A stretch of DNA of 64,000 bases. Source: Aldrovandia affinis. Its lineage: Eukaryota; Chordata; Actinopteri; Notacanthiformes; Halosauridae. The stretch lies in NCBI GenBank assembly GCA_029706075.1, contig JAINUG010000037.1, forward strand, positions 1 through 64,000, written 5' to 3'. Position numbers and translations under genes: made by a program. The notes below the pieces were generated by a model, which was not told the origin of the DNA, did not search any database, and saw only the letters and a list, made by a program, of their open reading frames with translations. Positions 29,591 through 42,064 of this stretch are shown one piece after another. Each line of letters begins with the position of its first letter. Position 1 is the first letter of the stretch.

Positions 29591-31419
29591 TTTATTGATA
29601 CTATTATTGGCAAAGCAATGAGCTAAAACTGTTTTACCATTTTATGTTTCACCCATTATAAACAGAATATATTTTACGTGACATCACTTTGCCATACCTT
29701 AGCTTTTGCTGAAATTACGCCACTGACTGTATGACTCTAATTCATCCTCTTTGGAAAAACCCTGTTTCACATCAAAGACGACACTGTAAAAGTGACCGAC
29801 TAACTCGAATATTTATTTACATTTTAAGCATTTAGCAGACGCTTATTTATCTTCCAGAGGCCTCTGCTTCTAAGTGCTTCAACTCGACACGCTGTAAAAG
29901 TATTATTTTTCGAGTTCAGTTTCTTTTAGTAGAGCAGCGGCCTCTGTTGGGAAAATCCTGTTATCAGAATACCAGTAGGCTAATCCTGTTCCTCGAGGGA
30001 CCTGGGATTCTCATTAAGTACATTACGTCACCTTGACAACCAGTTTGGCACATAAACGACTATTTAAAAAACATCAGCGCTAAAGGACATATTCCGCTTG
30101 AATGTTCACCTTTGATTAAAGACGAACGTTTTCAAATAGTAAGCCGCGAATCTCTGCGGAAAAAAACATTAAACCATTAGACCATTTGTAGACTCGTCGC
30201 AGTGCCTAAGTGTATACCATTAAATAAATAAAAAAACACGCGTTTCATGAACAGGGTGAGCATACGAAGCCGAAAAAGTAGGCTACGTCGAGTTAGAGGC
30301 CCTTTCCCCTAAACGCGATTCGGTGATGTATCGCTTAATTGTTGACCAATGAGTCTGTATCCGTCCCTTCCAGCGAAAGAGCATAAATAATGCATTTGAG
30401 AAACGTTCACTTCTCTTGTCCTTTAAGGCTGCCCGACACGGCACGAATTCTTGTCTCATTAAACATTTATTAATCGTTCAATTCTATGAAATATTAAGAC
30501 ATGTTTGTAGTTAAACAGTGACGTAACGTTAGGGCACACAACCAAAGCCTAATTTATAAGACCGCATACTCTTATTATATGCTGCATAACACCATATTAA
30601 AATATATTTATGTGAATTGTAATGATGATAGTTGGATACAGATCATGTAATCCAGTAGACTAACACATAATTACCGTGAGCCTATACTCACGCGAAAGAT
30701 AGCTAATTGCTTGATAAAGATTAGATCGTAGAAGATTGTAATTGCTATAGGCAATTTGTTGCCTGCGTACAACAAATATATTATTATTCTTTGAATTAAC
30801 TTTAAAAAAATCGTATAGGTCCCCTTGTGGCCTTTTGGAGACAAGCTTTCCTTGGCGAAGCCAAAATGTTTGGAAGCGGTCCTGCGAATCCCATCCAGTA
30901 TTTGAGGGTTCCGAAGGTGTCGCTCATTAAGGCTGAATCCCAGTGTGTAAATAGAATACACGCGCAATTCGTTTATTTACCCCAGCAGTTATTATATCTG
31001 GAGGAATTGTCTGTCCCAACAACTGTCCTATAACTTCAAAAAACGCAGGTAGGCTACGACTGTCAAATACAACCTATGTATGAAAGTTTCCTTGAGATAC
31101 ATTTTTAAAAATCACTCAAACGTATATTGCGAGGATACAGACCAATACTTTAATCTTTGCAGAACCACACATTGCCGTCAATCGAAAAGTGTCACTAACA
31201 GCTTGGATACGAATACGAGGTTGGACACAGTATTGTGTAGATGTGGTCGAGGCTCTGGGATGGGGGGGGCTTTAGTGGCGCTTGTCAGACCAGTGTGCAG
31301 AACAATAAAACGTTGTGAGGGGAGGAGGGGGTTATACGCCGCGCAGCCACAGAAAATAGCGCACTTCTCGTTAATTTTGTGCAGTGACAGGTGTGGAACG
31401 TCAGTTAGTCTGCGGAAAT
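29591..31419. other. Intergenic region upstream of aqp9
   Basis: No coding exon recognised. A short fragment at about 29817-29850 resembles the L2-type repeat end ('tttacattttaagcatttagcagacgct'). The last few hundred bases must contain the aqp9 promoter and 5' UTR. A GG-rich segment at 31258-31332 is followed by a weak TATA-like 'ggttatacg' near 31330, roughly 90 bases before the ATG; this is too weak to call. Confidence 0.45.
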
Positions 31420-34400
31420 ATGGATCTGGGACGCAAGAAACGCACGAGAACTCGCTGTGGGCTGAGACATAGCATTATCAAAGAGTTCTTGGCAGAATTC
31501 CTCGGGACATTCGTGTTAGTTGTGAGTACATCCTTCATTTATTCTACTGTAGCTCATCCCACTATAGCCTACCCTACATCATTTTACAGTTACATCAGAG
31601 ACAGTCTACAGGTAGGCTACTATAATAATTTAAACGTAAATAGTGTCTGGTATTACACCAATTTTATATTTCTTTTTTAAACATTCTCAGTTATTGTCAA
31701 AACACATGTATGCTGAAATGCTGGATTTGAACAGCCTAATGTTTCCATTTGCCTTGGTTTCACTTATTTCAGCTCGCGCATCACTTTGCACTGACCCGCC
31801 CGGTTACAGTGTGCACCGTTCCAATGACTCTGCGTTCAGTTCTGATGGAAACAAACTTTTTCCACTATTCCAAAGAAACCACTATTTACTATGTTAAAAA
31901 AACATATTTTAATTCATCTTTTAATCTTTTAAAGATTCGAAACACTTTTCAATGGCAAAATAATGTTCAAGTGTAGGTAGGTCATGCATATTACAGTATT
32001 ACAGTGACAATCACATATGACTAAATGTATGACAAATACAAATGCTTTGATAATCCTACAATCAAAATGCTAAAACTACTTTCAATGCAAATGAAGTAGC
32101 CTACTAAGTGATTATCATAACGTTGTGGCTATGTTATCTAGGTATTCTAGGTTGGCAAGGCTAAATGATCTATCCTATAATGTTATAATGAATGGACGTT
32201 AAAATAATAGGTTTATTTTAAAAGTTTTTTTAATTGTTTTTAGTGATTTTCCAAACAAGTCTGATCCATAGCTGTTTAATCCATTCAGACTGCAAAAAAT
32301 AGATTTTTTGATGTTGTGTTTGTGATTTAGCTTCATGTCAACTTATTTAGAATTGTGTTTGATATGAGTTCTGCACAGGACCATTAATGTGAACTTTATG
32401 AGACCTCAGTATAGGAACATTTGGAGTTGCGCTTTATTTTAGTAACATTCGTAAACATGCTTAATATCAACTCAGCATATGAACATTTGGAATTGTGCTT
32501 CATGTTATTTTGCATCTGCACCAGAACCTTTCCACCCACCTCCACACCTCCTCCCAGGCGGGAGCCTCTATGGGCTGAATGAATGATCATCTCTCTATTT
32601 AGTGCGGCACATATACATCTAAATACAAGACAGGCCTATATTGAGCTTGTTGCCTGCATTCCTTTCTCATTTCAAATGAATGCATTAATGTATCTTGAAA
32701 AAAATAATTAAAAATGAGTTTGTGTTTGATGCTCTTTTGCTTTGTGGCTCGTACCCCCTGAGAATTGCACTCTTGATTCAAAAAGCCTTCCTAATTACTG
32801 TGACACAATTCCTGTGGGGGAAAACAGCCCCCCTTAATAATGTGCATAATTGTAAGTGGAGCACAATGTCGCTTTTCCCCCTCTCCTGATGTGTGCTTGT
32901 TTGTGATCAACCCCTCCCCTCCGTCACAGCTGTTCGGGTGTGGGTCGGTTGCCCAGACGGTGCTGAGCCGTGGGGCTCTGGGGGAGACCATGACCATTCA
33001 CATCGGCTTCACCGTGGGGTTGATGATGGCAGGCTACATAGCAGGGGAGTCTCAGGTAATGGCCTCCTCTAGAACACCACACACCTCACACACCGTGAAA
33101 CCCTTTCATCTCAGGTGAAAGTAGCAAAAGTGTCCAACAAAATGCTTTGTGTTTCTTGGCGCACATTGCACTCCAAGGGGCATCTTTGTTTAATGCGCAC
33201 AAGGGGAGAAATCTGTAATCTCTATGGGTCATTGTGATCAATGTCTCAATGGCACATTGCTAATATATTGTTACTTACTTAAGTGTGAAATGATAAAGTG
33301 TGTAGGCCAGATTTGGAAGGAATATTGGAATATTTTGACATTGTAAAAAAGAGACCTCTGGTTTTCCCGTAATAATGAAATAATATTGGCAATATCTTTT
33401 TTAATGTCAGTGAGCAGCTCAGGGGTCTTGCTGAGCAATGCGAGTTTGCAATAGTTGTTCAATAGACAGAACAAGAAAATGTAATTTCCCATGTTATTGT
33501 TCCGTTCATTTTTTCATTGATGCTTAGCACCATATTTTTCGTTCATGTTTGTGTATTTGTACACTTGTACAGCGGGATATTTACTCAAGTTAAGCACCTT
33601 GCCAAAAAGGTACAAAACCGAGGGCTCACCCTTGAGACCAAGTCAAGTTCCCAAACCAACATATTGAAAATGGATATTGTGATCACTATTTTATAGCTGT
33701 GTTTGCCTATTTAGATGCAGACAATTGCAAAAATATTTCTGACTTTTCTGAAATGTGTACACCAAGTGCAACAATGGGCAAATGGAGAATGGCTTCGGAG
33801 AGAGCGATGTTATGTAATGTATAGATAATTCATGGGGAGGTTAGTGTTCTTCAAATGGAAAAATGTTCTCAGGCAAATGGTGGAGAGAGATTTTACACCT
33901 CCAGCAACCGTGTTCACTGTGTAAGCCACATGCCGGTGAACTGTTTTATGCTTTGTGCTTAATTGCGCAGCATTGGGGACAGTCAAAGAAGCAACAGATC
34001 TAAATACGAATAGATGTCTTCATTTGAAAATAGTTTATTGGAATTATCAGTGCAGTACAGCCTATGAAGAATACCTGCACCTTTTCTTTTCCCTGTATTG
34101 AATCTGAGTTCACGGAGTCTTGTCACTGACACACAATGTGTGCGGACTGCACTACGGAGAACCCAGAACCATAGGTTTGACTGGCAACTGTGAGCAGGGC
34201 TGCAGGACCATAATGTCTGGCTGCATGACTGGGCCATTCACCAGGGGCCTAGTGCACTCTGGGAACCCAATGCACTGTTTCATGGCATCTCTGATGGCGG
34301 AGTCAGGTTTTGGACTTTAGGATTAGGGTCTGAGTGTGTATGCTGCAGATCCTCAAAAAGACCCTGCTAACGGAACTCAATCTACATTTCTGTGTGATGT

Positions 34401-37400
34401 CATCCAAGTACAGGAGACATGTGCCCTTCCCGTATCGTCGTGGCAATAGGGCCAGTCCTTCTACCCCCATAGTTTAACTGCAGCTTAAGCAGATTCGGGC
34501 AGATTATGTGAGGCCAGATCAGACCTCTTTTCAATGACTGTTCTGGATGCTGTTTTTGAATGGGCTCTATGGATCATTGTCTGGCGACCGGTCTCAGCCC
34601 GACAGAGGTCGTACGCGTGACCTTGAGCACTAAGCAAATGGCCCGCGAGCCCCATTGATCCTGGACCGTGCTTATCGTTCCTCAATGACACTGACCAAAT
34701 CTGTCATCGATGGGCCTCTAGGCATTGCTCAATTGATGCAAAGCCATAAGAATGACAGGCTTCGCAGTGGACAGCGAGGCATCTGTGTAGCCTATGCTTG
34801 CCAGCTCTGTAACAACGAGTTCAAATGTAACCCGTGGGTTCTCTTGGGGGGAGGGAAACACATTTCTAACTGAATGACTGGAAAATTAAAGCGCAGGAAT
34901 AACCATGCTGTTTATGAGTTATTGAAATGAATACTGTCCAATTTAAGGTAATTTATGCAAGTCAAAAAACAAACAAAGGATAAAACAAAACACCCTAACC
35001 TAAATTATCCACATTTGTGCAATCTTCAACTAAACAGAACTATTGAATGATTTATGTCCAGAACAAGAACGTTTTACAGTACTGTACTGGGCCACAAATG
35101 GTGCACTCATCACATTATTTAATATGTGAAGGAAAGCATTCAGCGTTTTGTTATTGCCTACTTGTCATACAGCAGTATAACGTATACCCATACTCATAGA
35201 GTATAAGCAATATCCATACATAGAAGAACAGATTGGATGATTTGTTGTATGCCATTAGTCTTTGCACTAAGCCCCAGGATTAATGGAAAATGATTTTTAA
35301 AAGTTCTCACAGTTAGAAAGAAAGACTGTTTAACTGCAATTGCTTAGTAACCTTCAAATGAAAATGTGCAGCAATTGTAAGAGCTTGCTGTGTGGCTTCT
35401 CTACTGCTCTACTATCACATCCACGTATGCTACAGAACTGCCTAATGGGGGCTGCGGATAGCGTAGCGGTCTAACACACCATATTTTGGCTGGTCCGATA
35501 CGGTGTGCGCTGCCTGTCAGGGATGCAGTTCGAAACCCACGTCTCTACCAGACTGGCCCTGGTCGTCACCCCCCTGTCCACCCAGGTCCACCCTGAAGCA
35601 CGTAAGGAGTCTCGAGAATGTGGGTAGGCGAATTCCGTCTCGAAGGAAACAGAGTTCGCTGCCAATTAGCTTGCCTCGTAGAGACGAGCGCCAGACCCGT
35701 GTGGGGAGGGTAAATCAAAATAAACAGAGGGTGTAATTGGTTACTAAATTGGGAGAAAATTGGGACCCCCCCAAAAAAAAACCGTCTACTGGGCCTATGT
35801 GATGAGACATTTCAGACGCTAAGGCCAGTGATCCGGTATGCACCGTGCGAAACCCTGCTTTTCACATCCATCACAGGTGCCCACGTGAACCCAGCCGTGT
35901 CCCTGGCCATGGTGATCCTGGGCAAGCTGAAGGTGCTCAAGTTCCCCGTCTACGTCGTCGCGCAGTTCCTCGGCGCCTTTGCAGGGGCCGCCGCCGTCTT
36001 CGGCCTTTATTACGGTGGGTGTGGAATGTGCCGGAAGCGCCCACCACGATCCTGCCCGTCGTCAGTGATCGTCAGCACTGTCATCACCTACATCCTTCCA
36101 CTAGATGCTTGCACAGATTTTCTCGCCTGATAGCCACAGAAGCCCACCCATTTTCAGTCGGTGTGCTGTGTACTGCGAGGCCGCTGAGCCCCACGCACTC
36201 TTGTGGAAGTGTAGAGGAAATGGATGGAGTATTGATCTTTGTAACAGACCACACAAATGCATGCCCGGGGGGCCACAGCAGGGGGCAGAAACTGCACAGG
36301 CACACCAGGTCAACGCACTATAGCACTCTGATAAAGCACTCTATTCTATGTATATACAGTAGGTTTAACTGTTTTTCATGAGGGTCATTTGAGTTTCATA
36401 GAGTTTTCTTAGTTCTGTGTGACAAGATATAAGGAGATAATGAATAAGTCACCTCCTAACAGTGCATGGCGTCTGTACTGATTGGTTGTTTATTTAAATC
36501 TCATGTCCCCAGACGCCTTCATGGACTATACCAGCGGAATACTGTCAGTCACTGGCATCAACGCCACAGCTCACATCTTTGCCTCCTATCCTGCCAGACA
36601 CCTGTCTGTCCTCAATGGATTTATAGACCAGGTAAGAGGCCTGCAATAGCACCCTATTCTTTGATGTACAATAGACAGATGCCACCGGGCTCCAATGCTG
36701 CAAATGTACATGTGTTATGTCCAGAATGTTATTGTCATGTGTTACTATGAGCTGATACTATGTGTTTGTGTGTGTATGTGTGCATGCGTGTTTGTGTGCA
36801 CTCATCACTTTATACTGCCATCCAGTGATGTGCAATATTGTACATCTATCTTACTTATTATATTATATATATTATATTATTATTATTATATTATATATTA
36901 TATTATATTATATTATATTATATTATTATATTATATTATTTGTATATTGTATATATTATATTTTACTATTTTACTATCTTACAATTTTTTTTTAAACAAT
37001 TTATTACTGTATTCTATTGTGTACTGTTGTGTTGTGTTGTGAAGAGAGATCCATGGGAACAACAAATCTCACTGCCATGTACGCATGTGTACGTGATCAA
37101 TAAAAACTTGAAACTTGAAACTTGAAACTTGAAACTTGTAAGCAGTGTGTGTGTGTGTGTGTGGGTTGCATGGGATTGTAAATGTATTTGTCATGACAAA
37201 TATCATAAGGAGTTCTCTGCTGAGTTAATAAAGATAATTAATACATAACAAAGATAAAGAAAAAAAGGCGACACCATCCACCCTAGCACCACAAAGCCAA
37301 TGGAAATAGTGTTTCAGACCATCCAAGCATACAGAAACAGGCTGTTTACAGATTGGTCTCACCTAGATATTAATGAGTGAAAAGGGAGCTCTCCATTAAA

Positions 37401-40400
37401 GGCTTCAGCAGATAACAGTTGTTCATATTACACAGCCGTAGTGCACATACACAGTGATGCCACATATTGTTTGACAACTGCATATAGAATGTGACTTTTT
37501 TTATAATTTTGCTGTGCCTGGTTTTAGGTCATGAATGACATTGTTATTTTAGTCATGTTCTGTGGATGTGAGTTCAGACGCCCATTCTGATAGAATGTGA
37601 TGAACACTCTGTAGACAATGTGGTCAGCCTTTGATTACTTTAAATTGATCGTCCCAAATCCTAAAGTACATCCATTAGCTGATTTTGTGGATTCTACATC
37701 GTCACTTACCCCAGCAATTCCCCATGAACCTCGAATCCTGACATACTTCTGTGTCCGATCAATATACCCTTAGTCACAAAATAAAGTGGGTTATTTCAGG
37801 GGCCCTACAGAAAAACCCCCCAATGTAAATGTTACTTTATTAAAAGCACTCTGTCTCTACCAGACCGGCCCTGGTCATCAGCCCCAATCGGGGGCGGCAT
37901 TTGGCTGTCCGCCCCAGGGGGAGGGGGAGCCGGCTCGGGGCCACTGTGAAGCACATAAGGGAGTCTCCAGAACGTGGGTGGATGAATTCTGTCTCGAAGG
38001 AAGTGGAGTTCGCTGCCCTCTGAGAATTAGCTTGCCTCGTAGAGACGAGCGGCAGACCCGTGTGGGGAGGGTAAATCTAAATAAATAGAGGGTGTAAGTG
38101 TCCAATAAATTGGGAGAAAAAAGATACACTTACATCTTTACCAGCAGGACCTCAGATCAGTATCGGAACCTGGACTTGACAAGACTGACCTGGACTGGAA
38201 CCTGGACTGGACTCACCTGGACTGGACTGACTCCTGTGCTGTTCCCCTCATTCAGGTGATTGGGACGGGCGTGTTGGTCCTGTGCATTTTGGCGATCATC
38301 GACGAGAAGAACATCGGAGCACCCAGAGGGATGGAGCCCGTGGGCATAGGTCTGATCGTCATGGCGATCGGGGTGTCCATGGGCCTGAACTGCGGCTATC
38401 CCATCAACCCCGCGCGGGACCTGGGCCCCAGGCTCTTCACCGCAGTGGCAGGATGGGGCATGGACGTGTTCAGGTAACCTAACCCATTTTACATTTTTGT
38501 ACATTTTAAGCATTTAGCAGATGCTCTTATCCAGAGCGACTTACAAGATGTGCATTAATACAAGGTAAGAACAATCATAGTTAGCGCACAAGATCAGTGC
38601 AGTAATACAGCAATAACCCGGGGGGAGGGTGAGCCGGCACAAGTTTTTTTCGAGGAGCGGAAGGGCGTCTGGGGTAGGGTTCTGTCTCGGAGGAGGCGGA
38701 TCTACCGGCCCGGGAAATTGGCTCGTTACCTGGAGGACGGGCGGCGGACTTGTGGGGGAGGCTGAATTGAGATAAATAGAGGGTATAATTGGCAACCAAA
38801 TTGGGAGGAAAAGGTGGAAAAATGTGAAACTATAAATAAATAAATAAAAAAAAGGTCCAGTCAAGGGAAGCTGGGTGGCTCATTCTGTTAAGGCGCTGTT
38901 GTGTGGATGAGCCCCGTGGTGTGGTATCGAATCCAGACCGTACCAGTGCCGACTGGCCAGCAGCCCCACAGGGGGGGATTCAGTCGGCCGTGTTCTGACA
39001 TCATGTGTTTCGGAGGAGAGCTCACCCTTGTCTCCCGAATTGAGGTTGCAGCAAGCAACGGGCTCAGTAACATGATTGGGCATTCCAAATGCCCAAAAAA
39101 GAGGCCCGGGCCAGATTGCAGTACGGCAAAATACATACGCGTGCAATTTTTGAAATGTAAAATAGTTTTTTGTGGAGAACTTTGCATTGAGAGCTACAGT
39201 ATGTATTTATTTCTTGTTTTTAATCTCTTGACATGACCCGTCAACATTTTTGCCTGCAAAAATCTGCAGCTCTTAAACATTTATAGTCTCTGAGAGTCTT
39301 TACAGTGTCTCCCGGGGAAGCAAGCGGCAATAGTCACAAACGGACAGTCGCTCAGAGGGAGGGTGCTGAGCGGAGATGCAGAAACATTATCTTGCCGCTC
39401 TTAGCCCAGGAAGAGAGACTGCGGATGCTGTGTGTGAATAACAGGGAGCGACATGGTCTGCGTTTCTTTTTTACTCTCTACGGTGCATCACTGCTCTCCT
39501 GACAAACGAATATTTTAACACTGCCGTGTGTTTCCTGCATATTGGAAAAGGCCATACAGTGTGTGCTCAGTGCTGCCAGGTTCTCCCTACATAAACATCC
39601 CAAGTCTTGCGATCAAAGAGGCTCCATTCTCTTTGTCTTAGTTTTTTTAAATAACAAATATTTTAAAAAACTCACTCACAGTCCTCATTTCGACTAATTA
39701 TTTACATTGCCAGTCAGATAAGGCTGAGATATTTATCCATCGCTTTCACTATCAACCCCTACAAAGTAACATGTACAATAATTTAAGGAATATGTTTATA
39801 GTACATGCTAAAATAGTAAATAAATGTAAGTAAAATAAATGAAAAGAAGTAAAGTGCATAGTGCTTCGAGAACAATAGACCATATTCTCATGATGTATAG
39901 AAAAGCCTAAATTGTAAAATATACAACCAATAAGTACCAATAACTGGACACAGCATGTACTATACAGTGTTCCTGCTATCCTTCTTTATCTATTTCTGTT
40001 CTTGGATGATACCATAATAAACACAAAGTGTCCCCTTATTGGTTGATCAATGATTAACAGACGATGGTTACATAATGGCACATGCACAGGGCTGATGACG
40101 GAGCGGTCAGGGCAGTCCTAGCCAGATGATGAGGACTGTGCCCCGTTGAGCAGCTCAGTAGGAGGCAATCTTTGTCCAGTAGGTTTGCGGTGCGCTGTAT
40201 CGAAGTTCCTTTTCTCTTAGGGCTGTAGAACAGCCAGGCGACAGATGACAGAATCTGACATACAAGATTATGCAGTTGCACGTAGTGCGGTTATTGCTGG
40301 TGCAGAGATCAGGATGTTCCTCACGTCAACAAATGTATAATCAAATATGATGTAATCTTCCCTTTTTGAATTATGGATTGAAATAAAAAAACTGTTAAGT

Positions 40401-41722
40401 CTCTTTTTCTTGGGATATTAATGCATAGGTTGACAGAATGTTGGAATGCATAGAATAAACTGAAATACAGGCGCACAACAGTCCGGGCTGTCATGTCCAC
40501 AATTGAAATAAATAAATATGTGTGTCTATATATATATAACTGCCAAAATAAAGGTAACACTTGAGTAAATGAAGGGTTCTGGCGGCTCTGTTACGGTGTG
40601 TGTTCATTTTCCTTCCAAGGTCAATTCCAATACATACAAAGCCATTCTGAGTGATCACCTTCTTCTTACGGTGAAGCATTTCGATCCTGATGGGAGTGGT
40701 CTCTTCCAGGATGACAATGCCTCCATCCACAGGGCATGAGTGGTCACTGAATGGTTTGATGAATGAAAATGATATAAACCATATGCCATCCTAGTCACCA
40801 GACCTCAATCCAGTTGAAAATGTATGGGCGATTCTGGAACGGCACCAGCACCACCATCAACAAAACACCAAATGATGGAATGAGAGAGAGAGAGAGACAG
40901 TGCGGCTTACTCCAGTGAGGATGAAGAGAAGACATTGTTGCCGTAACACACATGACAACGCAGTTCTGCAGTGGTAGTACAGGACATGACCAGGGGCCCA
41001 ACCAGGGGCCCGACCAGGGGCCCGACCAGGGGCCTGATCAGGGGACACAGTTGCCCTGACCCTGGGCCACCCTTAGTAGATTAATCATAATCCCCTCACT
41101 CTACCCTGGACTCCACAACCCCCCCTAGCCTATAGGCAGCTCACAGCAGCTCAGACACCTGTTGACCTCCCACCCAAGCCTCATCCGCACTGTTAAACCC
41201 ACGTAAGGTCCGCTGTTTGTCATTAACAGGGGTTAATCCCATTCTGTCAGATATGGCAACCCGCTGCTCTGTGCAACATGGGTTAAGAGCAGGGCGAAGC
41301 CACTGAGGTCCATGCCTGAGAGGAGTGTAAGAACAATACAGGGTTATTACTCCAGTTATAACTGTGTGTGTTTTACAAAGAAGGTGCTGGTAAATATACA
41401 GGGGTGTGAAGAACCAGACTGATGGTGAGGAAAGGGCTACATGCCATTATACTTAGGTACCAGGGCCCGTATGTACAATGATCCTAAGAGTGCTGATCTA
41501 GGATCAGGTGTCCCCTGTCCATATCTTAACCGTATTCATTATGAGCTAAAAGGCTAAACTGATCCTAGATAGGCACTCCTACTCTTAGAATCTTTGTACA
41601 TACGGGACCTGGTCCCCTTTCCTTCACTCTCTAGAAGAGAACTGATCCACCTACTACTGCCATAACATACAGTCATCATTTTTATTTTTTACGATGGTGA
41701 ATTATCACTACAGCAATGCATT

Positions 41723-41762
<40 letters not shown>

Positions 41763-42064
41763 GAAAGATTACAGAAGCTAGTGCAGAGGCACAATAATGA
41801 ACGGGCAGATGAAAATGAGTGCAGTCCTGCTGTACCTCCTAACACACGCACCTCCTCCCTTGTCTCCACAGCACGGCGGACTACTGGTGGTGGATCCCTG
41901 TGGCCGGGCCCATGGTGGGGGGCATCGTGGGGGCGGTGGTGTACTTCCTCCTCATTGAGCTGCACCACGCCGAGCCTGAGAAGGAGCAGGAGCAGGAGGA
42001 GGAAGAGGAGGAGGAGGAAGGGGACGACATCAAGGACAAATACGAGATCATCACCATGAGCTAG
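31420..42064 (+). CDS. aqp9: Aquaporin-9-like aquaglyceroporin, six coding exons, one-base frame defect in exon 2
   Basis: Membrane channel for water, glycerol, urea and other small neutral solutes. Coding exons: 31420-31521, 32930-33055, 35877-36014, 36513-36631, 38256-38473, 41872-42064. Motifs: FLAEFLGTF in helix 1, first NPA box in GAHVNPAVS, second NPA box in INPARD (the Asp is the aquaglyceroporin signature), and an extracellular NAT sequon in GINATAHIF. The lengths sum to 896; one extra G in the GGGG run at 33044-33047 restores the phase (AGGVSG across the junction) and gives 298 residues, against 295 in human. The C-terminus carries an acidic run (about 16 Glu/Asp/Gln residues) before [10 protein letters not shown]. 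It is head-to-head with aldh1a2, as in human, supporting orthology. Confidence 0.94.
33555..33660 (-). repeat. SINE fragment (family C) in aqp9 intron 2
   Basis: Contains 'acagcgggatatttactcaagttaagcaccttgcc', which matches the middle of the reverse-oriented SINEs at 21598 and 48136. Head and tail are missing or decayed. Confidence 0.45.
35447..35790 (+). repeat. tRNA-derived SINE, family A, near full length, in aqp9 intron 2
   Basis: Head 'gatagcgtagcggtctaac' (box A), box B 'gcagttcgaaaccca', a body with 'cagactggccctggtcgtc' and 'cttgcctcgtagagacgag', and the tail 'tactaaattgggagaaaatt'. It ends just before aqp9 exon 3 (35877). The same body is found at 37851-38125. Confidence 0.75.
36810..37138 (+). 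mobile_element. Probable LINE 3' end with (AAACTTG)n tail
   Basis: An AT-rich segment of TATTA-type repeats (36858-36965) is followed by 'gaagagagatccatgggaac' and 'caataaaaacttgaaacttg', ending in about four or five tandem aacttga units (37105-37138). Short tandem tails after an AATAAA are typical of I/Nimb-like fish LINE 3' ends; the family assignment is inferred. It is in aqp9 intron 4. Confidence 0.5.
37851..38125 (+). repeat. tRNA-derived SINE, family A, 5'-truncated, in aqp9 intron 4
   Basis: Begins inside the body ('ctctaccagaccggccctggt') and ends with 'aataaattgggagaaaaaag'. It shares the 'cttgcctcgtagagacgagcg' block with 35447-35790 but keeps the 'gctgtccgccccaggggg' segment that the other copy has lost. 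Confidence 0.72.
38490..38605 (-). repeat. L2-tailed repeat, fragment, in aqp9 intron 5
   Basis: Starts only 17 bases after the exon 5 donor. It reads 'taagcatttagcagatgctc', the reverse complement of the L2-type tail, and continues with 'acttacaagatgtgcattaa' and 'agatcagtgcagtaatac'. The same sequence heads the copies at 43880 and 59580. Confidence 0.7.
38608..39125 (+). repeat. Two adjacent SINE copies (family A-like then family B) in aqp9 intron 5
   Basis: 38608-38825 ends with 'ccaaattgggaggaaaagg', the family A tail. At 38870-39125 a family B copy follows, with head 'ggctcattctgttaaggcgc', box B 'tatcgaatccagac', 'ggccagcagcccc', 'catcatgtgtttcgg' and the tail 'gattgggcattccaaat'. Confidence 0.65.
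40536..40885 (+). mobile_element. Internally deleted Tc1/mariner element
   Basis: Begins with the inverted-repeat sequence 'ctgccaaaataaaggtaaca' and jumps into the transposase gene. The translated nucleotides resemble '[31 protein letters not shown]' followed by the '[15 protein letters not shown]' region that carries the final catalytic acid in Tc1 proteins. Stops and the deletion show it is dead. Related to the copy at 62340-62790 in the opposite orientation. It lies in aqp9 intron 5. Confidence 0.75.
40989..41044. repeat. 12-bp minisatellite (ACCAGGGGCCCG)n
   Basis: About 4.5 tandem copies of a 12-bp GC-rich unit with few changes, in aqp9 intron 5. Each unit contains the palindrome GGGGCCC. 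Confidence 0.85.
41461..41611. mobile_element. Short inverted-repeat MITE (about 150 bp)
   Basis: The left end CAGGGCCCGTATGTACAA and the right end are imperfect reverse complements. The repeat extends inward for about 50 bases through 'gatctaggatcag' and 'ctgatcctagat'. It has no coding capacity. It looks like a foldback non-autonomous DNA element of a kind common in fish genomes. Confidence 0.7.
41728..41758. repeat. (GA)n microsatellite
   Basis: About 15 GA units roughly 115 bases upstream of aqp9 exon 6. Confidence 0.95.

Noticed and set aside
34120..34880. Several short open frames in aqp9 intron 2
   Set aside because: None has family motifs or splice sites in phase with neighbours.
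35845..36381. 178-codon frame over aqp9 exon 3
   Set aside because: Arg/Pro-rich shadow in the wrong frame; the frame with NPAVSLAM and GAFAGAA is the aquaporin.
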